NCBI GenBank assembly: GCA_964007475.1
Contig: OZ023273.1
Location: 124,605,812-124,669,811, forward strand
Direction: 5' to 3'
DNA length: 64,000 nt
Origin: Hybos culiciformis
Lineage: Eukaryota; Arthropoda; Insecta; Diptera; Hybotidae
The notes beneath the pieces were generated by a model, which worked only from the letters and a program-made list of their open reading frames with translations, made no database searches and was not told the origin of the DNA. Positions 38,726-52,312 of this stretch are shown in pieces; position 1 is the stretch's first letter; the number at the start of each line of letters is the position of its first letter. The translations under genes and the position numbers were made by a program.

Positions 38726-39738
38726 TTTAAAAATTATAGAATTTTCTTATGTAAAAGAACAATTGCGTGATTTTATAGTTTTAATTTTCAGCAGCTAACC
38801 CTAAATGTGTATTATATCAGAAATTGAAATATTAAACACTACTCTGAAAATATGTTATTGTTATGTGTAATTTCTTACTGTACAGAATACATACTATACA
38901 TTTATATATAACGAAGAGATGTATTTATAAACGAATGACTGGAGATATTAAAAAAAAATCTTATATATATTTCTTAATTTTGTTAAAATATTTTCTCGAA
39001 GAAAAATAGAATTTCATATTTTCGATCTTCAACATTTCTTTTATTAACCTCAACAGACAATGACGGATTGAAAGACTAACCAATTTTTCAACATCATTAT
39101 CTTTATTACTATTACTATTATTATTATTTTATTCTTTTTTTTTTTTTACTTTTCAATTTAATCAAGAAAATCACATTCCATTCCACTTAACCTAGAAATA
39201 AAAAAGAAGACAGCAAAAAAAAAAGTTGTATAATTAAAAAAATTAAAACAACTTTTTAGAGAGAAAATTAAAGCAACAAAAAAAATGGTATTTTTTTTTT
39301 TACGGGATGCGAACCGGTTGTTAAATGTTTTGAATCCCACCACTGGTCTAGAGGTCTAGTTATCTTAAATAAATATAATAAAAAAAGGTCTACAGCAAAA
39401 CTTGAGCCAACTACGTTTTATGGTAAAGCATATATTTCAATTATTTGAAAATAGGAATATTAAAATTATTTAATCAAAATATGTACTTAGTTGTTGAAGT
39501 CTTAAAATAGTTAAAAAAAAATGAAAATGCACAATAATAGGAAAATATCATAATAATATACACATTATAATTAAGGAGTACAATTCGAAATCAAAACCCA
39601 AATACTTTTTTTTTACAAACTACATCTCTTTACAAATATACGACTTGTATACTATTTATTTCAGATATTAAAAAACCGAAAATACAATGCATATTTTCAG
39701 CTACAAATAATAAATCCAAAATATAATAGATAACTTAC

Positions 39739-39781
39739 GTTGTGGATCCTCCCAAAACTTAAATATTTTATAATTTATCAT
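39739..39781 (-). other. putative short exon, copy 2
   Basis: Exact copy of the segment at 38683-38725, produced by the tandem duplication, with the same GTAAGT donor. If the duplication and exon are both real, a transcript could use either copy. Confidence 0.2.
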
Positions 39782-40286
39782 TTTAAAAATTATAGAATTT
39801 TCTTATGTAAAAGAACAATTGCGTGATTTTATAGTTTTAATTTTCAGCAGCTAACCCTAAATGTGTATTATATCAGAAATTGAAATATTAAACACTACTC
39901 TGAAAATATGTTATTGTTATGTGTAATTTCTTACTGTACAGAATACATACTATACATTTATATATAACGAAGAGATGTATTTATAAACGAATGACTGGAG
40001 ATATTAAAAAAAAATCTTATATATATTTCTTAATTTTGTTAAAATATTTTCTCGAAGAAAAATAGAATTTCATATTTTCGATCTTCAACATTTCTTTTAT
40101 TAACCTCAACAGACAATGACGGATTGAAAGACTAACCAATTTTTCAACATCATTATCTTTATTACTATTACTATTATTATTATTTTATTCTTTTTTTTTT
40201 TTTACTTTTCAATTTAATCAAGAAAATCACATTCCATTCCACTTAACCTAGAAATAAAAAAGAAGACAGCAAAAAAAAAAGTTGTA

Positions 40287-42757
40287 TACATATATATAAA
40301 ATGTCCAATCAATATTAACAGTATTACAAACACCTTAAAATTTTCTTTAATCACGAGAAAAGAATTTTTACGTGTTTATAATAGATTTTACCAACAAAAA
40401 AAAAGAAAAAAAAAATTAGTTTGAAAATATAAAATTCTTTCCAAAATATAAATGTGGCATAAAGTGGGTAGTTCAATTTTATTGCTTTGAGGAAAAAAAA
40501 AAACTAAAGGAAATTAAAAAAAAAAAAAAGAAGTTAAATTTACTGCGATAAACCGCCCGCGTATTTAGTAGGCATTTTATTTTTATTAAATTTGGCATAC
40601 AAATTTATTTATTCTTCATTTAAATAAATTCTAAAAGACTTAGGGAGAACGGTGTAAATTTTGAGTAAGTGTCATTATCCCGCTTTAGTTTTTCACTCTT
40701 TAGATTTCAAAAGCCTCACAAAAAATTTTAAAATCGAAACAATCACAAACAAAAATCAGTATTATTAGTTGTACATTGGTTATATATATTATTATTATTA
40801 CCACAAAAATTGATAGATAAATTAAGTTCTGATATAAAGTTTAAAAAAGTGATACGTTGATGTTGTTATAAGTATTTTATTTGAAAAATCCTAAATACCT
40901 ATCCCAGCAGTTATCTTAATTATAATTTTTTTGAAGATAGAAAGTTATTGAAATAAAAACTGATTGCATTAAGAATTTTGTATTTTTTTTGTAAATTTAA
41001 ATTAATATATATATTTGAAAGTATGAAATTTGTAAGAAAGCAATTTAAAGAAAGCAATTCTATTAGAATATAGAGTACACAAAATATAACAACAACTTAA
41101 TTAAAATTATGTTATTTAATTGTTCCCGATATTCCATCGACATAGAATAAGATAAGGTATTAAATTGAAGGAAATTTTATTTTTACATAACTGATAAAAA
41201 GTAAAAAATTTATAACATAATTATCATTTCGTGGAAAAAAGTCAACATTGAAGAGGAACAAAAATAATTTATATTTTGAAAACTTAAATGCAAGCAGACC
41301 GCATCCAAATGCTAATAATTAAAAACTATCGAAGCAAATTCAAAAATGCGCTAAATTTATTTATTTTCATTTCTAGCATATATTTCATTATAGTGTAGTA
41401 GAGTGTAAATATGTATATATGTAATACCATAAAAATACCTTGACACTTTATCGATGTTCGTGTTAATGTGAAATTTTGTTTTGGAAAAAATATTTAGCAA
41501 AAAATTATCAAAAATTATTTTTTCATTTCATCGCTTTTTTTTATGAAAAGAAAATGTACAATTTCTGGAAGTATATATTTGACATTAGAAAACACTGTAC
41601 TCTAAGAATTTGAAAATTATATTGGTTTTAATTATTATTGATTATTATGTTTCCTCTGTAATCGGAAAATTTTGAAAAAAAATTAAAAAAAAAAAATTAT
41701 TAAAATCCTTTCTAGACTTAAGCAATTTGGTTTGTTTAAAATATTTTCAAAAATATAGTTTGTTATATTTGCTTTTTTTTTACTAATTATAGCATTGTAC
41801 TTTTTTAGGTTTCATAAGATTCTACTAAAATTGGATTCAAATATTTTCACTTCTACTACTATACTGCATTTATAATATAAACTACCATTAAATAGTCTTA
41901 TTCGTAGGTATAGTTAAAATTGTATAGTTAACAATTTTATTATTTCTATATATTCTATAGACAAAATAATGACATGTAAAAAAGACGTAATTGACAATTA
42001 CATATAGTTTAGAAAAATGTTGTATTAAATTTCGTGAAAGTTTAAGAGAACATATTTGCTTATAAGAATAAACTTATATGCGTTAAAATAGAAATTTTTC
42101 AAACATCATCGTACAAATTTGTTAATGCCAAAGTATATCTAATAAAAAAACAAATTTAAATTTAACAAAATAAGAGAAATTTTTTTCCCATAGATAGAAT
42201 ATGTAAGTTTTTCTACAATTTTTTGTACCTATTGTTGGCGCAATAAAAGAACAGAAAAAAAAAGTTAAATTAGAAAAAGTATTCAAGTTTTTCTGTCGCA
42301 TATGGGAAATTTTGTTATTTTTTCCAATTTTTTTTTTTCTAAACTATTGTAATTTTTTTTTGTACTAGTCAGAAAAGTTTGTGTTTTTTTTTTTCTGACC
42401 GTAAAAAAGACTGTACAGATTTAAAAAAAATGTTTTTATTTTTTATTTTTTTTTTATTCAAGTTTAGTTCTTTTTTTATTTAAATCCTATTTATATAGCA
42501 TAACATAACATACATATATGTATATCCTGTGTTCTTATTTTGTTCCTTAAAAAAAATTAGTAAATTTCCTTTAGTTTGTTTAGAAAAGAGACAAGATTTC
42601 CGAACATTTTGTTAGAAAACACATTTTTTTTTTATTTATTTTCTTGGTCATTCTCAAAATAATTTTATTAGAATTTTTTAATATTATATTATTGCTTTTA
42701 ATTTAAGGATATGAATTTTATATTTTCATTATAGTGAACCAATAAAGCTGGATTTAC
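40287..42757. other. AT-rich non-coding DNA
   Basis: No supportable exon. On the minus strand about 40690-40620 has a 28-codon open stretch ending in a stop and a slightly higher G+C, but no good acceptor precedes it. Confidence 0.45.
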
Positions 42758-42785
42758 ATAGTCATCGCCGTGTAAGAGTATTTTG
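42758..42785 (-). other. putative 28-nt micro-exon
   Basis: A very strong polypyrimidine acceptor (T-run then CAG) is followed by a frame reading KILLHGDDY and then a GTAAAT donor; read through, the frame continues VNPALLVHY. Its entry phase fits the donor of the segment at 46316-46346, giving a Gly codon across the junction. A 28-nt exon is at the limit of what can be claimed from sequence. Confidence 0.2.
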
Positions 42786-44161
42786 CTGAAAAAAAAAAAA
42801 AAAACAGAAAGATTCAGCATTAATGGCAGCATTGTTTTGGGAACTCAAAAATTGTTTACAATATTCTTATATTATATGTTTATAGTTATGGGGATCTGAA
42901 ACTTTTGAACCTAGATTCTTTATAGTTTTTTATAGAGAGTTTAACTCACTAATTGAATAATTTATTTATTTGTTGTTTTTTGTACAAATATTTTTGACTA
43001 CAGACATATATAAGATTAAATTTTTTTTGGATTTTAAGAACTTGGTGTTTTATTTAATTACATGTTTACATATTTATATGTCACATATTTTATCTTTCTT
43101 GGTGTAAGGATTAACGCACCGCCGACAGTGTACTGATGCAATAATATTTCAATATTTTAATTAATGAACATTTATAATTAAAATATTACAGAAAAACGAA
43201 ACTATTTATTTATTAGTAAATAACCTATGTATATATATATATATATTTTTACTAACCAATAATCCTATATTGCATATATTTTATTTCTAATAATAAAATA
43301 ATTTATTTAATGAACTCTCTTGATTACAAAATAAAAAAAATAAAATTTTCTAATTAATATAACCACATATTTTTAAATAACTGATCTGGACCATAATTTT
43401 AGAAGAGTTAACAAGTATTCCTCTGATTTCGACAATTATATAATATTGCATCTACATTATAGATTGTAGTCGGATGCATACAATTATTGTACCATAGAGA
43501 TTCGTTTTAATTTGAATAATATTTTCGTACACATGTATAGTATTAATATGTGTAGTGCTTTTTTATGTACAAAGAGATTTTCATTTGTACCTCGAAAAGA
43601 AAAATATAAAGGAATAAATTAAAAATTTTAAAATAATGTTATAATAATTCTATGTGGTTGAATTTAGGGAATATTATTATAGTTTCGTTTCATTAAGAAA
43701 TACTCCAAAAACAATTTTTGATTATTTATGGTTAATAAGCTAAATTTAGAATTATGATGTATGAACAGTACATATAATGTTAATACCGTCTGGCTTACTT
43801 CATCATAGCAGATAATTGTATCGCAAAAAAAAAAATTAGTTTTAATGATTTTATATTTTAGGTTCAAATACAAAAGCGCAATATTTTTGTTTTTAATAGA
43901 TTATAATTTAATACAATGATGAAAGTAAAATTAGCTTTTATTTTCAATTTTAAGAATTATCATATATAAGAAATGATACGACGAAAATTTCTTATATGTA
44001 TGCAAAAAATAATGAGGTCGTAATAATTAAATTTCTAAATTATTTAATTTAGTTTCGATATAAAATTCAATATTAAATTATGATAATAATAACTTAACAT
44101 GATAGTAATACATAGTTATCTAACTAAATTAATTTTTAAATCGTGTTCTAGCTAGACTATA
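42786..44161. other. AT-rich non-coding DNA
   Basis: No supportable exon. A small G+C-richer patch at about 43112-43140 (ACGCACCGCCGACAGTG) has no clear splice sites. Confidence 0.45.
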
Positions 44162-44711
44162 CAGGGGTGGCCAGACTTTATCCCGACAGGAGCCGATATT
44201 ACAAAAACAGAATTGTCGAGAGCCGCAATTAGAAATTGTTTTAAATATCGTCGGTCTCATGCAAAAATCACGAAACTGAAAAAAAAATACTTTTAAGAAA
44301 ATTTTTTTCGAATTTTCTTTAGTACGTTTTGGTACTTTCGGGAAAATAGAAATAGCCTTGCGGATAATTTATGAGCTTTCGAGTTCTAACTTTGAACATA
44401 TTAAAATTTTAGTTTTTTATAATTTTTCTACAATATTAGGACAAACGAGACCGACGATATGTTAACTGTCTTTATTGTCATTTTCATTTATCTTTATTTT
44501 CATTCATAATTTATTTAAAAAAATTCGCATGCATGTTTATTTATAAAGAAAAATTATATGACAACCAATACATTACATAAGAAAACGTTTTTTTTAAATC
44601 GTATTTTTTAAAATCAATTTTTAACAATATTTTTTCGAATGTGGCTAGAGCCGCAGTGAAGAAGAACGAGAGACGCATGCGGCTCGCGAGCCGCAGTTTG
44701 GCCAAGTATGC
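44162..44711. mobile_element. decayed hAT-like element
   Basis: The left end CAGGGGTGGCCAGACT and the right end read inward, CATACTTGGCCAAACT, are imperfect inverted repeats around GGCCARACT. The right arm continues into GCGGCTCGCGAGCCGC, and AGAGCCGC motifs occur near both ends. CAGGGGTGGCC with GAGCCGC subterminal motifs is characteristic of a widespread hAT group. No clean 8-bp duplication remains and no transposase is encoded, so this is an old non-autonomous copy; the right limit is uncertain by a few bases. Confidence 0.65.
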
Positions 44712-46315
44712 ATATAGTTTTAATTAAACGAGTATGGGCCTTATTACTACTTGAATACGAAACGATAAAATAGTTTCAAAATTCAAAAGCTAATGAAAGC
44801 TAATAAGATTATTACATTGGTCTTAATTCATTAGGAACAGTATTATTTTTTTTTTTTTAATTTTATCGCAAGGCAAAAAATATAGTTACAAATTTAAATG
44901 AAAGAATCATAAAAAAAAGTTAAGAATTTTTTTTATGCGGGTATACAATTTAAAAAAAAAACTAAAAAGGAAAATAGATTTTGAATTCACTAAATTTTCA
45001 TAGTGTTCGAAAAATTGTAATAACATACGTGATTTTTAAGATATTCTTTTAATTTCAATATTTTTAAAGAGCGAAATTTCATTACAATTGAAATTTTTGG
45101 TTTTGTTGTTCACAATAAATTAGAACAAACTTTATACTCGAATCTAGTCAAAAATATATTTGACTACACTATATTTGGTGCCCTAATAAAGAACTAAAAA
45201 TGTACATATTGTATATGAAATATAAAGGCCGGAATTAGAAGAATCTATAAGATTCCGAAAATTTAATTACACGCTAGACAACCTAGGCCTCTTTTGGTTA
45301 ACAATCAAAATATAAAATTCTAAAACATTTTTTATGTAAACAAACGAATACAGATGTATTAATAACACCTATATGTTCATATTTATACTTGTTCAAAAAT
45401 ATATATACTATACGTACAGGTACAACATATTTATATTAGTTATATTGTAATATAAAAAGAAAACAGCAATTAAAACATTGAATAATAATATGCGCACTGA
45501 GAAAAACAAAAAAAAAAAAATAAAAAAAAAAACAAAATTCTTAATTAAAAATTCATTTTATTCCTTTTAACAAATGTAATATCCAAAAAATTACGTGCAC
45601 CATGTACACCTAGATTTTTTTCAATGAAAATAATCTAAAAAACCAAAATATATTTTTTTTTTTCATATTATATACATAACATACCTATATTATATATTAT
45701 GTATATTATTGTAGAAAAAACCTAACAAACGCTGTAAATCCATTTATACTAAAATTTATATGAATTTTATTAGTATACAATAACAAATTCTTTTTTTGAG
45801 TAAAAAAAAAAAAAAACTAATTTATTCAGCTTGCATTTTATTCCCAAGCGAAAAAAAAAAAAATTTATTCATCCCTTTTTTTTTTTTGCATTTGGTCCTA
45901 ACGATATAGAAAGAATTTGTAATGATGACAAAAAAAAAAACGAATTCATCATTTATTTCAATGAAAACATCACGGAAAAATCATAGATTAAAAAAAAAAA
46001 AAAAAATTAAAATAAAAAATTATTCCAAAAGCAGCAGCAGCAGAGCACAGCAGCCATATATATAGAATAAAATTTTAATTTTTGACAGACATAGATGAAG
46101 GGTTTCATTGAAGACTTTTCAAAATAAACCATTTTTTTTTTTATTTTTATTATTATTATTTTTTCGGATATTATTTAGTTTTATTAAATTTTTATCCTTT
46201 TGCAAATTTTATTTGCTTAAAAAAGTGAATTCATATTAAAATATTCCACACTTTTTATATACAACAATGTAATAATAATGAATAAAATATGACGTTACAT
46301 AGTTTTTTTTCTTAC
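44712..46315. other. AT-rich non-coding DNA
   Basis: No supportable exon. Dense poly-A and poly-T runs, mostly between 45.5 and 46.2 kb, and a small CAG repeat listed separately. Confidence 0.5.
46030..46055. repeat. short CAG repeat
   Basis: GCAGCAGCAGCAGAGCACAG followed by CAGCC; about six CAG or near-CAG triplets outside any supported reading frame. Confidence 0.75.
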
Positions 46316-46346
46316 CCAGGGTTTAAACTGGTAGATATTTGTTCTT
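46316..46346 (-). other. putative 31-nt micro-exon
   Basis: On the minus strand a CCTGG followed by a consensus GTAAGA donor closes a frame reading EQISTSLNP; the preceding sequence in the same frame is also open (LQLNILE). A CATTCTAG acceptor could start it at 46346, but lacks a good polypyrimidine tract. The exit phase fits the segment at 42785. Gene unknown. Confidence 0.2.
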
Positions 46347-49300
46347 CTAGAATGTTTAGTTGAAGATTTATGTATGATAGTCAATTTTGTTAAACGTATA
46401 CAATTATACACAAAATTTTCTCTCATTCATTATTTAAAAAATGCTTTCTAGAAGATCTTTGAGCCAGTGCATCACTGAGATAAAAATTAACTAAAATTAA
46501 GTAAAAATGCATAGAAACAGACAACAAAAACGTCCAATTAAGTACTACAGTTAATTATTTTTGGAATATTTAATTTTTAATAGACTTTTGAACCTAAATA
46601 TTTAGCATTGAAATTTACGACTTTACCATCCAGCTATAATTTCAATGATGGTTATAAAATAGAGAATATAAATTCTGTAGGCCTATCTATTAATTCTCTC
46701 AATACTAAAAATCTTGCACTTGGGTTTCTTTACTTTTATGATCGATTGTTTAATTTTTAAACAATTTGTAATTGATATAAAACCGAAAAAACATAAATAT
46801 TAATTTTTTGAAAATTTTCCGTATTTCTTGTTAATTTGTATATAACAAAAATTTAGTAGTAGATTTAATGCCAAACAGACTAAAACTTATTATGCCATTT
46901 TTATCTCAGTGCAATAACATTTATTTTACAACACTGACTATTATTTATTACTACAGAAAATATTATATATAAAATTTCTGAAAGAAAATTTAATTTGATA
47001 TTCAGTTTAATTTTTGTGGTTTGATTAAAAGAAATGAAGAAAAAAAAAAAAATACAATATAAATTTGAATTTCGATATAAATTTTTATAATAAATTGATT
47101 GGCTTGTTAAACTATAAATACGAAAAAAAAACAGACATGAACTTAATTATAAAAGAAAATAATAAATAAATAAAATACAATAATTGATTTTTTTTTTTGT
47201 TTCAAGGACTCAACTTCAACAATTACTATTATGTCGGATTTTGGAATGGCAAATATAAAAATTTCGAAATCAATATCAACACAAAAATTACGTTGTATTT
47301 CTATATAGTTTATCCGCAATTAAAAATTCATAAAACACTTCAACACTTCATTCTAACCTCAGTGCTAGATTAGAATTCCTTCGATTAATTTCGTCGTAGG
47401 TAGCAGTTCAAAAAAAAGTGTTGTAGATAAATTAAAACATTCCAAACAGCTAATAACTATCACCCAGAATCCAGATGACATATTGTAATTTATTTTGTAC
47501 ACATAATATTTGATGTAGTGGAAAAGATTTTAGAATTTCACATTTTAGTCAATATTATTTTTTTTATTAAAAATGTTATTTCTATAATACTTGTTGAATT
47601 TGTACTTTTATCATGCGTCTATAGATTAATTTAAGTTTAAATTGATTTTTTCTGTCAATTTTTATCTAATTGATATATTTTAGAATATAATTGCATGTAA
47701 ATAAACTTTATCGACGTTATCTATAAAATCTGTAATAAGTCTTAGAGTTCTTTTAACTTCAAAAAACATATTGAATTTTACCTTAAATTTTGAATAATGT
47801 ACATTTTTCATATTATATACATAATATTCAGAAAACAAAAAATAATATTTACTTAATTGGCTATTTTTCAAAAACAAGATTCACAAAGAATTTTGATAAG
47901 GTAGTAATTTTTTTTTTTTTTATAATACCGGATAACCGTATTTGTTGTTATCCTTTTTTCCTATAACTTCTTATTTCTCGTTTAAAAGATTATTGTTATG
48001 AGAAACAGTTAGTTAGAATATATTTATATATATTGTTATATCTCGATAATATTTTCATAGAAAACTTTTGATAGCAAAAATATATAGAAAAACAAAATAT
48101 TCACCAATTTTCAACAAATAAAGTAAAAAACAGGAATATCCTTTAATGAATACTTAATGAGTTGATTTTTGTTTTCAAAACGTTCAACTTTTTAAAATTT
48201 TGTGAATGAAATGTTAATTGATAAAAACAAATACAGAGCTTCTCCATTCCAGAAAATATAATATTACATTTACATAATAAATATTTCTCACTAGTACTAA
48301 TGGAATTTGAAATTGTTTATTATTAATTATTATTTATTCATAAAGGTGGTATCTACTATTTTTTAATTTTTAAAACATTTTTCTATTTGAGTTATGTTGT
48401 TTAACTTATACGTCTTTTGTAGGGCTTATGAAGACGTCATAAAATAGTTTCACTATAATTTTCAGAATAAAGATAATAAAAATAGAAGAAATCTATTCTT
48501 TTTATTGATCTAATAGTCTGATTGTAAAATAAATTTGGGATCGAGAAACCCTTCTTTTTTTTTATATTTGAATTACACATTTTTACTGCATTCTTGGGAA
48601 ATATAATAGATTTAAGTTCTATATATTCGTTATTCTTTTTGCAAACTGTTTTTACACACAAACTAACATTGAAAAAAATTAGTGATGCATCGTTTTACCA
48701 AGCAATTTGTTTTTAAAAAGGTATTAAATTCATTGGTCTCGCTTCATGATATTTAAATTGGTTTGGTTTTATCGTTGGTTGATGGTTGGATGGATATGGT
48801 AAACCATATTTATGCGAAAAGCAGTTAAAGGTATACAAATTTAGTTAGTTTTTTAATTTTTTTATTTTAGTTTTTCCTCTAAAAATAACATTAGGCTATT
48901 TGTAGAAATTATGTTTTTCCAGTCAGGTTTTTTTATTAGAAAAAAAAAAATTAAAAATAAATAAATGAATGAAGGTAAAATATTTTCAAATTAAAATTTA
49001 TTTGAAAAAAATAAAAATTAATTTTTAGATAATCTACATTACAACATAGTTATTTTTTTTGGTATATTTAAATAAAAGTAGAGTATATAAACAAATTCTG
49101 TGCATACATTGAGTAAAATTAATATTATTTTGTTAAAGCATTTTTATATATTTAAAAATCAATAACAAAATCATTTTTGTTACATGTTCAAAATATTCAT
49201 AATGACATAAAGACATAATGAAAACTCTATTAATTGTATGTCAACGTTCAATAAGATAAGTTTAAAAGAGAAGGGAACGTTGACAAATGAAACTTAACTT

Positions 49301-50488
49301 GGGTTTCTGGTTCTCGAGTTAACATTTTCAATAAAAAAACTTCATTAAAATTTATGTTAATATGAAAGTTCTTACATAATTTACATTTAAGTTAAAATCA
49401 GAGTGAGAAGACATTTTACAAAGAATTTATACAAACAAATTTACACAAAAAAAAGAAAGGAAAGAAAGAAAAGCAGGAAAAGAAATAATTATATTGTATG
49501 AAGTGAAAATCATTAAAATAATTTACACATCATACTTTATTTTATTTTTATTTAAAATACCAAAATTTTAATATCATGAATTTTTTTTTTTTTTTTAACT
49601 ATTATTATATATTAATAAAATAAAAAAAAACTTTGATATAATGAAAAAAAAATATATATTTTTCAATAATTTTATTTTAATCTTTCAAAATCAGAATTTT
49701 ATTTTTTTTTCTCAAATTCTTTCGAAAAGCATAAAACTTTTTTTTGAATGAATGAATAAGTTTTTCTTTATGTTATTTTTTATTTTTTTGCTTTTTTTTT
49801 AAGATTTTTACAACAAGATTAAGCTTAAAAGTGATTAAAAGTTTTTGACATTTTTTTCATAAGCAATATTTTTATTTTCTATTCTAGAGGAAAAACTAGG
49901 GAATGAAAATAAAAAAATAAAAAAAAAAAAAAGAAATAACAAAAATTATTTTTTACGTTGTATACACCAGCAAGGAAGGAAAAAAAAATGCTCACAACAT
50001 CATATTTCTTGCGCGAAAATTTGCAAAGTAATTTAAAAGTGTTATGGGCTTTAAAAAATTCTGGATAAGCTGGGAAAGGAAAATTCGATGTATAAATGTA
50101 TACATATAATAGAAACACAATGCATATAACATTTTATTTTTCGCAATAATAATATCTCAGGCTGTTTTATGTGTATTATATTTATTTTTGATTTTTTTAA
50201 AAAACTTTATTTGCCTCGTTTTATATTTTTATTTAAACGCGATGAGATACTTAATTGAAACCATCTTCTAAATTATATCATAGTCAGTAAGATTCTAAAT
50301 TAAAATTATTAATATTATAATTATAATCAAACGATTGTTGAAAAGATAATTCGTCCACCGCTGAGAAGTAATTACAGTCTGTACTGTATTAAATTCGTAG
50401 GCAGAAAAAGTTGGAACTCTATTATTGGAGAAGACAAAGTGAAACACATTTGATCATCTTTAAAAGGTTCTTAAATCAGAAACTAGTC
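46347..50488. other. AT-rich non-coding DNA
   Basis: No supportable exon. On the minus strand a 19-codon open stretch at about 47410-47355 (TATYDEINRRNSNLALRLE) looks coding but is not preceded by an acceptor AG. Open frames at 47680-47877, 48437-48661 and 49879-50118 are low-complexity and unrecognised. Confidence 0.45.
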
Positions 50489-50491
50489 TTA

Positions 50492-50940
50492 GAGTCTGTT
50501 CACTTATTAAACGATTGCAAAAAAAAGAAATCTCCCTTTTCTGTAAAACAAATGTCACAATTTCTAAATTGAGGACGTAATTTTCTGCATTCTGTATAAT
50601 CTGCTAAAATCAACTACTTATAAAATAATATTTGGCAGACTGAAATCAAAAACTTGTAATAATACGTGACCGGCCGAATGTTCTTACCCATTTTTGCCGC
50701 TTTTTTCTTTTCTATACAATTTTAGTTTTTGAATTCACTTAAAAGTAGACCTACAAATTTGGTTTGTTTCCCTTTGCAGAATTTAAAAAAGTAAAATTGA
50801 ATTTGTGAACGGCTTTAGGACAAAATTATTTCATTTTTTTAAATAACAGCAGTAAAATCGTGTCGTTCACAAATTAAAAAATCTGGAATATTAAACCCGA
50901 TTTCAATTTTTTCAATAATCGCTAATAAGTGAACAGACTC
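50492..50940. mobile_element. PIF/Harbinger-like MITE
   Basis: The left end GAGTCTGTTCACTTATTA and the right end read inward, GAGTCTGTTCACTTATTA, are identical for 18 bp and then similar. Both sides are flanked by TTA (50489-50491 and 50941-50943). A TTA duplication with a G-starting terminus of this kind fits PIF/Harbinger. The 449-bp interior has no transposase frame. Confidence 0.75.
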
Positions 50941-50943
50941 TTA

Positions 50944-52170
50944 GTCAATTATAAATTATTATCGTATAAGAAATATTTGTGCACACAGCCGGTACGGGAA
51001 ATCTTGACTTAATTAATTAATGTCCCTAGAAAATCATTGAGTTTTCTACATAAATGTATGTTCGTACCAAGTATTAAAAATATTGTACACTTTACATAAC
51101 TTTGATACATTATCACGGTACTTGATATCACAATGATTTAAAAAAAAAAAATTGAATTTTTCAATATAAGTTTTACATAATGTATACATTTACAATGTAT
51201 ATGTCTTGAAAATTATTATCTAACTGGGTACAAAACAAAAATATCCATAAACACAGTAATGCAGATTAATATCTAAGTTAAGGGATAAGGCTAAATGTCG
51301 TTCTTTTTAATTTAAAAAAAAAAAAATTTAATTACACCTCGATGAAATTGTAATTGCATTACTAACGCTAAGCGTACATAACAAGAAGTGAAAAAATATT
51401 TATTTATTTTATTTTGCATTATCATGGTGTGTAGAAATATACAAATGGATATATCGCATTTCTTGAAACTTTTTCTTTTGCATTTAAAAATGTTAATTAA
51501 GTGTCGTCAAAATAAATTTTCTTTTTTTTTTTTCTTTTTTACATCGTTGCATTTTCCTATCGTTTAGAAAAATCGTTTGAACGTTATAACGAAAGAAAAA
51601 AAAAAAAAAATTAAAAATAAAATGTGTAAAGTTGAGATGAAATTTAACAGATTTTCATTCCAAGAAAAATTTATCATGGCAATTTTATATTTGTTCATGC
51701 GAAAGATAAATTTTCCCTTCTTATATCGGTTAATCATTTTATATGGTTTGTCATTTTATTAAATCTTTTATGTTGTCAAAAGAACATTTTCCTTTTAAAA
51801 AATCAAAATTGCATAAAACTTTTAAACACATAAGCACATAACGCAAAAAAAAAAAAAAAACAACATTATCGTTATAATTATTAACTGTTATGTTGTAGGG
51901 ATTCAATAATTGTTATAAAAGCCTTTAACAACAAAATAAAAGTTAAGAATATAAAAATAAGGGGCAAAAAAAAAGACCAAATTCGGTTTTTGCACAAGTT
52001 ATACAGACAATTTCTTCTATTAGTTATAGAATTTAATTTATATTGCGTTTCAATTAATTTTGATATATAATATTCAGAAATATTTTTTTTCAGGTATAAC
52101 ATCAAGTTCTTCTACCCAGAGATTTTTTTTTTTTCAAATCCGGTATTTCCAAATATTTTAATGACTTAAC
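50944..52170. other. AT-rich non-coding DNA
   Basis: No supportable exon; the open frames at 51577-51762 and 51881-52105 are low complexity. The last bases before 52171 lead into the target duplication of the nested transposon complex. Confidence 0.5.
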
Positions 52171-52312
52171 CACTTAACTAGTGTTTGCAAATACCCGGAA
52201 ATAAAAGTACCCGGGTACTCGAGTTGTAATATTTCAAAGTTTTCGGGTAGCCCGGGTTACCCGGGTATTAAGAAATATTACAAAAAAAACTGGAAAAAAA
52301 CCCATTAATAAT

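Larger units (their letters stand above)
38175..40286. repeat. 1056-bp perfect tandem duplication
   Basis: Positions 38175-39230 are repeated at 39231-40286 with a constant offset of 1056 and no difference that I could see, including the lengths of A and T runs. The left breakpoint lies inside the right part of the hAT element, so the second copy carries a truncated hAT end (up to 39345) and another GTCTAGAG. The junction shares only one or two bases. Identity this high means a very recent event or an assembly artefact. Confidence 0.9.

Noticed and set aside
39158..39343. Minus-strand 61-codon frame
   Set aside because: It runs across the junction of the tandem duplication and the truncated hAT end; low-complexity sequence with no domain.
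40620..40690. Minus-strand 28-codon open stretch ending in a stop, possible last exon
   Set aside because: The sequence before it has no credible branch point, pyrimidine tract and AG; too short to claim.
47355..47410. Minus-strand peptide-like stretch TATYDEINRRNSNLALRLE
   Set aside because: No acceptor AG precedes it and the only donor-like site is a poor GTTAGA; treated as chance.
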